Shown here in pieces: positions 1 through 5,511 of a stretch of DNA of 9,334 nt; within the stretch, counting starts at the first letter, position 1, and the number at the start of each line of letters is the position of its first letter. The stretch is from NCBI GenBank assembly GCA_030666885.1, contig DAOUWY010000053.1, positions 1-9,334 of the forward strand, read 5' to 3'. The DNA is from Methanosarcinales archaeon (GTDB lineage: Archaea > Halobacteriota > Methanosarcinia > Methanosarcinales > Methanocomedenaceae). Under the pieces are notes generated by a model. It had not been told where the DNA came from. It did not search any database and saw only the letters and a list, made by a program, of their open reading frames with translations. Position numbers and translations under genes: made by a program.

Positions 1-1158
1 AGGAGCATGGTTCCTCAGGCTATTTGTGATCCTGCTTTCAGGCGTATCCAGAGACCGCAAGGGCCGATTAAAAAACGCCAAAAGTCGGCTGCAAGCCATC
101 AAAGGTTATTTGAACGGTTCAGCAAAGGTGGGTATAAAGTAGTCCGTACGCATCCAGGAGGTAATATGATGGGTAATCGGATAAAAATAGATACCATTTG
201 CACGAGAGTGTATGAAGAACTTGATCCGGGGAAAAAGATCATAGATCGAAATAAAAGAATACTGGAAAGGGAAGATCCTGGAATCATCATGGCTCATCCT
301 ACTTTTCCCCAGCCGATGTACAAGTTCCTGCAAGATATTTCGCAAGAACTTCTTTTACCAGGAATTGAAAAAATACCGCAAAATACTATTGGGCTTCTTA
401 AAACGAATAGACGTTTTATTGAGGCCTATATGTGCGGGCTTAACCATGCATTTGGTTCAGAACTATTATGGCGCGAATATCCAACTGACCAGCGGGGATC
501 ATATTTCCGCCAGTTCTGGGATTATAGTGATTACATGTCAAAAGAGAGTGATACCGAAGAGAATCTGGAAGACATCAAGCCTCTGGCTGAATGGGACAGT
601 GAACGCCTTGGCTCAAATGAACCTGAAAATCACCTTAAAGAAAAACTGGTCCTGATTTTACGTGGAGATCTGCTAAAGAAATACCCGAACGCTGTTATCT
701 ATGCAGTGGAAGCAAAATTAAATGATGAAAATGAAAGAGTGCCTGCGCTTCCAGAATTCAAAGTGAAAGGTGAAATACAATCCCCAGTGTTCAGCGGTAC
801 TATGCAACCTGATATCACTTTTCTTGGATTCAATATTACTGAAGATGAAGCACGAGGAAAAACTAACAAGTATCGCCATGGATTCTATTTCGTGATCGAA
901 GAACGAGTGTCTGAGACCCGGTTTGGTTTGGACGAAATCAGAAGCGAGAATAGTGAAGAATTCGAATTATGGGATGATCTTACCTGGGGTCACTTTAAGA
1001 AAAAGGAGGTTGAATCCGGTGATTATTTGGACGGTTTAAAACCAGATTTGGGAGATGAGTATATAGATGAGTGGAATGATGGTTCGGCCAATATTGCATG
1101 GATTACCATGCAAAAACCTGTTCGCATAATAATCCATGCAAACCGGATATTACCATAG
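1..1158 (+). CDS. C-terminal part of a large protein associated with contractile injection systems (partial)
   Basis: The frame is open from base 1, so the gene probably starts left of the window. The ATG at 7 has AGGAG only one base before it, too close for a ribosome site, and is probably internal. 386 codons are visible. Numbering from that ATG, residues 98-142 (PTFPQPMYKFLQDISQ, then LLKTNRRFIEAYM) and 144-172 (YPTDQRGSYFRQFWD) form a strongly patterned block. Later blocks are LVLILRGDLLKKYPNAVIYA (214-233), QPDITFLGF (267-275), FVIEERVSETRFGLD (295-309) and the tail ITMQKPVRIIIHA (366-378). From memory, this series of motifs belongs to a large uncharacterised protein encoded with baseplate and sheath genes of extracellular contractile injection systems in actinobacteria, cyanobacteria and archaea. 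Its biochemical role is unknown to me. No signal peptide or membrane segment is visible. No other injection gene lies in the window; any would be upstream. Sure that it is coding; family link moderately sure. Confidence 0.8.
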   Translation, partial: RSMVPQAICDPAFRRIQRPQGPIKKRQKSAASHQRLFERFSKGGYKVVRTHPGGNMMGNRIKIDTICTRVYEELDPGKKIIDRNKRILEREDPGIIMAHPTFPQPMYKFLQDISQELLLPGIEKIPQNTIGLLKTNRRFIEAYMCGLNHAFGSELLWREYPTDQRGSYFRQFWDYSDYMSKESDTEENLEDIKPLAEWDSERLGSNEPENHLKEKLVLILRGDLLKKYPNAVIYAVEAKLNDENERVPALPEFKVKGEIQSPVFSGTMQPDITFLGFNITEDEARGKTNKYRHGFYFVIEERVSETRFGLDEIRSENSEEFELWDDLTWGHFKKKEVESGDYLDGLKPDLGDEYIDEWNDGSANIAWITMQKPVRIIIHANRILP

Positions 1159-1186
1159 TGGTATGATTGAGTAAATAGCAGTGAGG

Positions 1187-1416
1187 ATGGTCAAACTTGA
1201 TAAATACAAGCAACTGGTCTTACCTGAAGAACGAGTAAATGAAGGAGTGAAAAAGAAGGGGGAATGTGCCAATTTACCCTGCCTCCAAATAGTACTTCTA
1301 AAGCTGTTAAACACAAAACAGTGGAAGATATCTGGTATTTCATAGGAAGTAGTGGACAGGTCTGGAGAAAACATAGTGATATAGAGGAGGTTACTGAGGT
1401 AATTCCGGATGTATTC
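1187..1416 (+). pseudogene. Cupin-domain protein relic, frameshifted and 3'-truncated
   Basis: No intact frame exists, but two pieces read like a small cupin. A first piece starts at ATG 1187 (MVKLDKYKQLVLPEERVNEG). A second, in a different frame from 1264, reads FTLPPNSTSKAVKHKTVEDI followed by WYFIGSSGQVWRK and EEVTEVIPDV. The order FxLPPxxTSKAVxHxTVEEIWYFxxGxGxxWRK is the first half of the metal-binding cupin barrel of small mannose-6-phosphate-isomerase-like proteins. The second half (usually a PxGTHFQFRS-like strand and a PPWPG tail) cannot be found; frame is lost again near 1415. At least one frameshift (about 1245-1263) plus the missing 3' half make this a dead gene. The family recognition is from memory of the motif; the frame break is directly visible. 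An open frame on the opposite strand across 1150-1521 resembles nothing and is taken as a shadow. Confidence 0.65.
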
Positions 1417-1540
1417 AGATGTAGAGGAGGAGATGGTGGGAGTCAGAGAAATATTTTTATACACTTGCTCAAATTGTACTTTTAGGAGAAATTCATCGTG
1501 AAACTGAAGATTCCCATCCAAAATTGACCCCCTATATACT

Positions 1541-1571
1541 AAAATCCTCCTGTTTTATTGCAGGAGGTTTT
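1541..1571 (+). terminator. Hairpin with T tail, terminator-like
   Basis: CCTCCTG (1546-1552) pairs with CAGGAGG (1561-1567) around an 8-nt T-rich loop. The stem is flanked by AAAA on the left and TTTT on the right, which could extend it past one bulged T. It lies after the cupin relic and before the palindromic repeat, so it may end transcripts from either side. The right arm contains AGGAGG, but no sizeable reading frame follows, so a ribosome-site role is unlikely. Confidence 0.45.
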
Positions 1572-1615
1572 GGGTGATCTCAATGGAAGATTGGTTGACG
1601 ATAAAATGAAAATTT

Positions 1616-1680
1616 CAGACAGGATAATCAGGATTGACAGGATACGATCCAATCCTGTATATCCTGTGAATCCTATCAAA
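1616..1680. repeat. Palindromic repeat built of ACAGGAT units
   Basis: The left arm carries ACAGGAT at 1619, CAGGAT at 1629 and ACAGGAT at 1637. The right arm carries the complements ATCCTGT at 1652 and 1661, then TCCTATC at 1671. The arms pair over roughly 30 bases around a short central GATC-containing turn, with scattered mismatches, so the element can form a long hairpin with an internal period of about 9-10 nt. From memory, near-identical GACAGGATTAACAGGAT-type palindromes are scattered between genes in Methanosarcina-like archaea and some bacteria. It encodes no protein and is best seen as a non-autonomous intergenic repeat (MITE/REP-like). It sits about 50 nt upstream of the TATA box of the next gene. 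Confidence 0.7.
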
Positions 1681-1728
1681 AGATTTGATTAAAACTAAGA
1701 AAATTACCTATGTCTATATCGAAATGCG

Positions 1729-1746
1729 TTTATACTTTCTTATACG
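1729..1746 (+). promoter_or_regulatory. Archaeal TATA boxes of the ThiC-family gene
   Basis: TTTATACT (1729-1736) is followed closely by a second similar box, CTTATACG (1739-1746). The usual spacing of about 25 nt from box to transcript start predicts initiation near 1758 or 1768. That is directly before the GTG at 1763 or the ATG at 1772, so the mRNA would have almost no leader. No Shine-Dalgarno sequence is visible there, which agrees. Confidence 0.5.
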
Positions 1747-1771
1747 TTAAAAAAGAACGTAAGTGAAACTA

Positions 1772-3016
1772 ATGGAAAAAGGCAAAACACAACTAGAACT
1801 GGCAAAAAACGGCGTTATTACCACACCAATGGAAGTCGTAGCGTCCCGTGAAGGTATCGCTCCACAAGTAATCCGCAACCGAGTGGCAGAAGGCAGTCTG
1901 GTCATAATGACCCGGGGTCCGGTCTCAGTAGCAATAGGCAAGGGTGCCACCACCAAAGTCAATGTGAACATCGGCACTTCCAGTACAATGATCGACCCGA
2001 AAGAAGAACTTGAAAAGGCCATGGTGGCAGAAAAATACAAAGCTGATACCCTGACCGACCTGTCAATGGGTGGGGACATCCCTGCAATCAGGCGTTCCAT
2101 CTACCGGCATACCACCCTGCCAATAACCACAGTACCCATATATCAGTCAGTAGCCCAACAGGGTATCTACTCCATTACCGAAGACCACCTGCTGGATAAT
2201 ATCCATCAGCAGGTAGATGAAGGTGTCAGCTCTGTCGTCCTGCACTGTATCGAGCGTGACTGCATTGAGAAACTAAAAGGCCATCCCCGCATCATGGGCA
2301 TGGTATCGAAGGGCGGCTCTTTTACAAGCATATACATGCTTACTAATGAATGCGGCAACCCCTTCATAGATAATTTTGATCATATCCTGGAAACCCTGAA
2401 GGAGAATGATGTGGTGCTGTCCCTTGGCAATACCATGCGCAGCGGCTGTATCCATGATATACCCGATTCCCCCCAGCACCAGGAAATGCTGACGAACATG
2501 AGACTGGCCAGGCAGGCAAACCAGGCAGGTGTCCAGGTGATCGTGGAAGGTATGGGTGGGCATGTACGTGCATCAGAGGTAGCCGGATACGTCAGGTACT
2601 ACAAAGATGCCGGGGATTTCCCCTTATTCGTGGCCGGACCGCTGCCTACTGATGTGGCTGTAGGCTATGACCACATCGCAGGGGCAGTGGGTGCATCCAT
2701 AGCCTCGGGTGCGGGTGCGGATTACCTGTGCTATATCACACCCTCTGAACACCTGAGGCTGCCCACTGTGGATGATGTGAGGGAGGGGTTGGTGGCATTT
2801 CGCATAGCTGCACATATTGGTGATTCTATCAAGTTCGATGCCAGACAGCAGGATATGGAACTGGCAAAATACAGGGCAGTCATGGACTGGGACGGACAGA
2901 TGCAGTATGCCATCGAGCCTGAAAAGGCATCAGGCATGTGTCCTGAAAAGGGACCGTGTACTATGTGCGGGGATTTCTGTGCCCTTACAATTATGCATGA
3001 TTTTTTAAATGTATAG
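1772..3016 (+). CDS. bzaF: ThiC-superfamily radical SAM enzyme, probably 5-hydroxybenzimidazole synthase (BzaF-like); alternative: phosphomethylpyrimidine synthase ThiC
   Basis: This 414-residue protein is clearly of the ThiC superfamily, cytosolic enzymes that rearrange aminoimidazole ribotide with a 4Fe-4S cluster and S-adenosylmethionine. Visible landmarks are NANIGTS-like VNVNIGTSSTM, DLSMGGDIPAIRRSI, TTVPIYQS, GYDHIAGAVGASIASGAGAD, CYITPSEHLRLPTVDDVREG and the C-terminal cluster loop CTMCGDFC (Cys396, Cys399, Cys403). Two signatures differ from classical ThiC: SLGNTMRSGC replaces SLGDGLRPGC, and VEGMGGHVRA replaces VEGPGHVPL. I associate these changes with BzaF, which makes 5-hydroxybenzimidazole, the lower base of the methanogen cobamide (factor III). 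That assignment is from memory and not certain; ThiC (thiamin pyrimidine) is the alternative. A GTG at 1763 would add three residues; the ATG is preferred, and neither has a ribosome site. No thiamin or cobamide gene adjoins it. It appears monocistronic. No frameshift; full length. Confidence 0.9.
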   Translation: MEKGKTQLELAKNGVITTPMEVVASREGIAPQVIRNRVAEGSLVIMTRGPVSVAIGKGATTKVNVNIGTSSTMIDPKEELEKAMVAEKYKADTLTDLSMGGDIPAIRRSIYRHTTLPITTVPIYQSVAQQGIYSITEDHLLDNIHQQVDEGVSSVVLHCIERDCIEKLKGHPRIMGMVSKGGSFTSIYMLTNECGNPFIDNFDHILETLKENDVVLSLGNTMRSGCIHDIPDSPQHQEMLTNMRLARQANQAGVQVIVEGMGGHVRASEVAGYVRYYKDAGDFPLFVAGPLPTDVAVGYDHIAGAVGASIASGAGADYLCYITPSEHLRLPTVDDVREGLVAFRIAAHIGDSIKFDARQQDMELAKYRAVMDWDGQMQYAIEPEKASGMCPEKGPCTMCGDFCALTIMHDFLNV

Positions 3017-3044
3017 TAAAGTATATGGGTCATGTCCCTGATGA

Positions 3045-3063
3045 AGCTCTCCACAGCAGAGCT
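3045..3063 (+). terminator. Small hairpin after the ThiC-family gene
   Basis: AGCTCT (3045-3050) and AGAGCT (3058-3063) form a perfect 6-bp stem with a 7-nt loop, 28 nt past the stop codon. No T run follows, so a role in termination is weakly supported. Confidence 0.25.
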
Positions 3064-3089
3064 GTTGAGTATAACGATTAAGATTAATA

Positions 3090-3222
3090 CGATCAATTGT
3101 CAATTGTGGGAACAAAAGATGGTTGCAAAGGACACCAGCTATGGCACAAAACCTACAGACCACATTTGGACATTAAAAGAATTATTGACTTTCACAGTGC
3201 CTGTTCAACAACTCGTGGACTA
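3090..3222 (+). pseudogene. Possible C-terminal relic of a transposase
   Basis: In the frame that starts at ATG 3032, the last part reads PTDHIWTLKELLTF followed by VPVQQLVD and a stop at 3221-3223. A tail of the form 'AGxTDHxWTLEELLxF' is, from memory, the usual C-terminal end of integrase-core transposases of IS1-like elements. The preceding residues look random, no catalytic residues are present and no terminal inverted repeats were found, so at most a few dozen codons of an old insertion remain. It lies between two convergent genes, a common landing place. This rests on a short motif and may be chance. Confidence 0.3.
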
Positions 3223-3693
3223 GACCATATCCTGGTAAGGTCCTTTTTTACCACAATGTTGACATGGCAATGTTACTCCATATGTGCATTTATTACATCT
3301 TTCGCAATGCCATTCTCTCCAATCTTTACATTCTCTGCATGTTTCACAATGCCATGTACAATTATCTTGAACCACCTCATTCCAACAAAATGAATACCAG
3401 TACACCTCCATACATTCTTTGCATTCATATTCATCTAATAAATCTTTCAACTTGACGGTTTCACAGCCGCATGGCAACTCATGTTCCTCATCTAATTCTT
3501 CCTGTGAAAGAGCTTTAACAATATTGATATTTTGAAGAGCACATGTTGAATACTTTTCCACATCTATTTCATTAAAAGGATTCTGGCAGTCAGTGCATCC
3601 ACATTTATCATCACATGGTTCATGATTTTTGAAACAGGCACAACGGTTATTTTTACATCCTGATTTACAGTTACAATGATAGTTTTTTTCCAT
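3220..3693 (-). CDS. Cysteine-rich protein with N-terminal tesmin/TSO1-like CXC domain and C-terminal zinc-finger-like Cys clusters
   Basis: 157 residues with 24 cysteines. Residues 7-36 hold nine Cys in the order CxC-x3-C-x4-CxC-x6-C-x3-CxC-x2-C and end in QNPF. This matches the CXC repeat of the tesmin/TSO1/MSL2 type (model CNCKKSxCxxxYCxCF...C...CxC..CxN), which in eukaryotic proteins binds zinc and contacts DNA. After a linker (51-77, with ELPCGC at 72-77) come paired Cys at 91/94, 103, 112, 116/119/122, His129-Cys130, 133/136 and 144/147. The segment WHCERCNKCTYG (128-139) resembles CTCHY/RING-type fingers. Probably a zinc-loaded nucleic-acid- or protein-binding factor; the exact function is unknown. 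ATG 3693 has GGAG about 9 nt upstream. That ribosome site lies against the stop codon of the preceding gene, 11 nt away, so the two are translated from one mRNA. Coding status is firm; CXC assignment good; role inferred. Confidence 0.85.
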   Translation of the reverse strand: MEKNYHCNCKSGCKNNRCACFKNHEPCDDKCGCTDCQNPFNEIDVEKYSTCALQNINIVKALSQEELDEEHELPCGCETVKLKDLLDEYECKECMEVYWYSFCWNEVVQDNCTWHCETCRECKDWREWHCERCNKCTYGVTLPCQHCGKKGPYQDMV

Positions 3694-3704
3694 TTACATG
3701 ACTC

Positions 3705-4067
3705 CTAAGCATTATTTTCAAGGTCATCAAGATTAGCTAATAGTTCAGCTTTTCTTAGTTCCAGGGAGGCAACTTGAGTTTTCAATTTCTTCAAATTCTT
3801 TTTGGTCTGTACCAGCTCTTTTTTGATTTTTTTCTCCTTAAGGTAGTTGCTACCGTATTTTTTAACTACAAATGTTTCCACTTCACTTCGGATCAGCTTA
3901 TAATACGGGTTCCCATACATACTATTTATACGGTAATCTAGTTTGCCATCCTTAATGCCCTCAATAATTTCTTCCTGTGCAAGCCCAAATTCGTTTCGAG
4001 CGGACTTATCACTAAGAGTAGCACCTTTTTTAGACCAAGCGAGATTTATTTCCTTATCTTCCATCAT
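3705..4067 (-). CDS. Small helix-turn-helix-like protein with C-terminal coiled coil
   Basis: 120 residues in two halves. Residues 10-67 begin WSKKGATLSDKSARNEFGL and continue EEIIEGIKDGKLDYR, then YGNPYYKLIRSEVETFV. This looks like a winged-helix or excisionase-like fold: a helix choosing 'EFGLAQEEII', a 'DGKLDYR' strand, an 'NPYYKLIR' wing and a final helix. Residues 73-117 are rich in Lys, Leu and Glu with heptad spacing (KKELVQTKKNLKKLKTQVA, LELRKAELLANLDDLE) and should form a coiled coil, suggesting a dimer. From memory, small 'KKGATLSDKSARKEFGL' proteins occur in many environmental genomes without known function. It is first in the operon with the CXC protein and may be its DNA-recognition partner or regulator (inference). 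Two ATGs stand in tandem at 4067 and 4064; either fits. A TATA box ends 14 nt upstream. Confidence 0.8.
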   Translation of the reverse strand: MMEDKEINLAWSKKGATLSDKSARNEFGLAQEEIIEGIKDGKLDYRINSMYGNPYYKLIRSEVETFVVKKYGSNYLKEKKIKKELVQTKKNLKKLKTQVASLELRKAELLANLDDLENNA

Positions 4068-4080
4068 CGTTCATTCTTTT

Positions 4081-4089
4081 TATTTATAA
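4081..4089 (-). promoter_or_regulatory. TATA box of the HTH/CXC operon
   Basis: Read on the minus strand, TTATAAATA lies about 18-20 nt before the tandem ATGs at 4067/4064. Transcription should begin at or next to the start codon, giving a leaderless or near-leaderless message. No ribosome-binding site precedes the ATG. Confidence 0.5.
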
Positions 4090-4458
4090 CCTTAACTCCG
4101 CTGAAATCGGGCATAGCATCCACACATTTTTCAGTATTGTGGTTAAAATGTGGTAATTTCAACTTCTGATAATCGGCATAATGTAATTTGTATGTGTTTA
4201 TATTTCATTTATACGTTTTGAGGTATCCACTTCAAATCAAAGCTGAGGGGTATAATAATTAAGATAAATGCTCGACTTCGCATTGCACTTCGTATACACC
4301 AGGAACGTTATATTCAATTTGCCCCCTCGCTAAAAAAAAAAGAGATATGCCGGAAAGTGCCCACCATAAAAACAAATCCAGGTGTGTAGCCTAAAAGGAA
4401 CTGATCCGGTTGAGTTGATATCAGATAAGTTTGAAAAATGAAAATATAATATATAGCC
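4090..4458. other. Intergenic region without a recognised gene
   Basis: About 370 nt that is A/T-rich in its left half. Both strands are broken by frequent stops, and I could not match any short open piece to a known family. It contains a ten-A run (about 4333-4342) and two ACTTCG copies near 4277-4290. A loose inverted pair (CCACA...ATTTT near 4120, AAAATGTGG near 4146) is too imperfect to call. It separates two transcription units that both read leftward, so promoter elements for the operon at 4067 are the only supported content. Confidence 0.5.
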
Positions 4459-4475
4459 GGGCAAAATGCCCTTTC
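4459..4475 (-). terminator. Hairpin with A/T-rich tail after the ferredoxin gene
   Basis: GGGC and GCCC flank a short AAAAT loop in the sequence GGGCAAAATGCCC, 12-25 nt past the ferredoxin stop codon. On the minus strand it is followed by a T/A-rich stretch (TATATATTATATTTTC). Position and composition fit a terminator for the rubredoxin-to-ferredoxin cluster. Confidence 0.5.
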
Positions 4476-4484
4476 TATGTGCCT

Positions 4485-4688
4485 TTATGCCAGTACTTCA
4501 AAGCTCAGTGCTTTAAGCGGGCAGTCCTTGACACAAACACCACAGGCATCGCACATGTCGTAGTCTATCACAACCCTCCCTTCATTTACGGCAATAGCCC
4601 TGGGCTCATGGGGACAGCTCCTCTCGCAGGTGCCGCACCCGGCGCAGCTTTCTTCATTCCATACTAATTTATTATGCTGATTTGTCAT
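4485..4688 (-). CDS. 2[4Fe-4S] ferredoxin
   Basis: A 67-residue soluble electron carrier. Two complete cluster motifs are visible: Cys15, 18, 21, 25 (CAGCGTCERSCP) and Cys46, 49, 52, 56 (CDACGVCVKDCP), each CxxCxxCxxxCP. By the usual crossed pairing, three Cys of one motif and the last of the other bind each cube. The sequence between them (AIAVNEGRVVIDYDM) is the normal beta hairpin. The start at ATG 4688 is chosen because GTGAGG stands about 9 nt before it; the open frame continues back to a GTG at 4763, adding 25 residues with no ferredoxin character, so that start is unlikely. It lies 71 nt after the tautomerase-family gene and probably shares its transcript. Likely serves as a low-potential donor or acceptor for an unidentified oxidoreductase; the partner cannot be told from here. 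Confidence 0.88.
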   Translation of the reverse strand: MTNQHNKLVWNEESCAGCGTCERSCPHEPRAIAVNEGRVVIDYDMCDACGVCVKDCPLKALSFEVLA

Positions 4689-4759
4689 TTGGATATCCTC
4701 ACAAATGTTCTTATTGCACTCTATTGATTGTAATAATAAAAAGGTTTTCCAAATATATT

Positions 4760-4957
4760 TCACTGCTTTTTTGCCATACGCATGGACAGCAGTTCGCCGC
4801 CCACGCCCACATTGTCCGGGCCGTTCTCATTGATAAGGATAATGAATGCCTGGGTGGGAATGCCTGTGACCCTGGCGGCTTCGCGTGTGAAGGATTCTAC
4901 CAGGTCTTTCTTCTGTTCATTTGTCATATGGGGTCCGTCTATTGTGATTACTGGCAT
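4760..4957 (-). CDS. 4-oxalocrotonate tautomerase family protein
   Basis: 65 residues, the standard length of the small tautomerase fold (beta-alpha-beta, which assembles into hexamers). The N-terminus is MPVITIDGPHMTNEQKKDLV, and loss of Met would expose Pro1, the general base of the family. The signature ITIDGP, EQKKDLV, VTGIP and NVGVGGELLS all fit. The canonical arginines of bacterial 4-oxalocrotonate tautomerase (Arg11 and Arg39, which hold the carboxylates) have no obvious match: the aligned positions are Met/Thr in PHMTNEQK and hydrophobic in AFIILI. So the substrate is probably not 4-oxalocrotonate; many archaeal members have unknown substrates. ATG 4957 is preceded by GAGGTG at a good distance. 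It sits between the peroxiredoxin relic and the ferredoxin and reads the same way. Family assignment is firm; reaction unknown. Confidence 0.9.
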   Translation of the reverse strand: MPVITIDGPHMTNEQKKDLVESFTREAARVTGIPTQAFIILINENGPDNVGVGGELLSMRMAKKQ

Positions 4958-5002
4958 TGTTTTACACCTCGATTTTTAAGTTGGGGTTTAGTATGTGGCT
5001 AT

Positions 5003-5254
5003 TATCTATCAATACTTAAACCCAGCCAGTTTGACACTACGCTTTTCGAGTTCAGGATATAGCTTTGCAAAACCTATGAACTCAGTGGTACACACAGGTG
5101 TGAAGTCTGCCTGATGTGAGAAGAGTATGAGCCACTGTCCATTATAATCAAATTAACTAATGGGTTCATGAGTTGCCACTGCTTTGAAATCCGGTGCTTC
5201 ATCACCCAATTGAAGCATCGTGCGTGCCTGTTCGACTGTAATTTCTTCATCCAT
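5003..5254 (-). pseudogene. Peroxiredoxin (AhpC/TSA, Prx6-like) relic with internal stop, frameshift and lost 3' end
   Basis: From ATG 5254 the frame reads MDEEITVEQARTMLQLGDEA, PDFKAVATHEPIS, then TAA (5153-5155). It resumes in the same frame as FDYNGQWLILFSHQADFTPV and CTTEFIGFAKLYPELEKR. This is the N-terminal part of a 1-Cys/Prx6-type peroxiredoxin, with the peroxidatic Cys of PVCTTEF at 5090-5092 still present. The usual SHPADFTPVC has become SHQADFTPVC. After VKLAG the frame fails; skipping one T near 5019 recovers GLSID, the expected next residues, so a +1 shift is visible. The remaining two thirds of a roughly 200-220-residue enzyme are absent, and the tautomerase gene follows at once. 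The ATG lies 15 nt after the rubredoxin stop, so it was once the second gene of that operon. TAA is not the pyrrolysine codon, so readthrough by that route is excluded. Confidence 0.82.
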
Positions 5255-5269
5255 TACTATGTGCTTACT

Positions 5270-5431
5270 CTAAGCTACTGGTTCAAAGGAGTCCTTACCC
5301 ATATAACAGGACGGGCAAACCCAATCATCTGGTAGATCTTCAAATGCGGTTCCAGGGGCAACTCCATTATCCGGATCTCCTTTTTCCGGATCATATATAT
5401 AATCACATGCTGTGCATTCATAAGACTGCAT
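5270..5431 (-). CDS. Rubredoxin
   Basis: A 53-residue rubredoxin, a soluble one-iron electron carrier. The iron knuckles are CTAC (Cys6, Cys9) and CPSC (Cys39, Cys42). The core YECTACDYIYDPEKGDPDNG, then the APGTAFEDLPDDWVCP loop, and the KDSFEP tail are typical. One oddity is the residues after the second knuckle: CPSCYMGKDSFEP, where nearly all rubredoxins have CPxCGAGKxxFEP, so the usual Gly-Ala is replaced by Tyr-Met and local backbone hydrogen bonds to the FeS4 site may change. ATG 5431 has AGGAGG 8 nt upstream, the best ribosome site in the window. It leads the minus-strand cluster with the broken peroxiredoxin. In anaerobes rubredoxin commonly feeds electrons to oxygen- and peroxide-removing enzymes, which fits the neighbour; the present partner is unknown. 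Confidence 0.93.
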   Translation of the reverse strand: MQSYECTACDYIYDPEKGDPDNGVAPGTAFEDLPDDWVCPSCYMGKDSFEPVA

Positions 5432-5511
5432 AATATATCCTCCTATATTTTCATTGGATAATTAGTCATATAGTGCAATATATTAAAAAGTCTTTGGATG
5501 ATTAATGAAAA

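Noticed and set aside
1150..1521. 123-codon open frame on the minus strand
   Set aside because: It overlaps the cupin-like plus-strand relic, which shows recognisable motifs; the minus-strand product has no family character and is rich in Ser/Thr/Tyr/Phe as expected of a shadow frame.
2731..3096. 121-codon minus-strand frame opposite the end of the ThiC-family gene
   Set aside because: The strand opposite is an unambiguous ThiC-superfamily coding region down to its Cys cluster loop.
4120..4155. Loose inverted repeat CCACA...ATTTT / AAAATGTGG
   Set aside because: It needs a two-base insertion in one arm and a long loop; A/T-rich sequence gives such matches by chance.
4431..4667. 78-codon plus-strand frame and the 126-codon plus-strand frame at 4682-5062
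   Set aside because: Both lie opposite the ferredoxin, the tautomerase and the peroxiredoxin relic, which are clearly real; the plus-strand products resemble no known protein.
5153..5155. Recoding of the in-frame stop in the peroxiredoxin as an unusual amino acid
   Set aside because: The codon is TAA, not the TAG used for pyrrolysine or TGA used for selenocysteine, and the same gene also has a frameshift and a missing 3' end.
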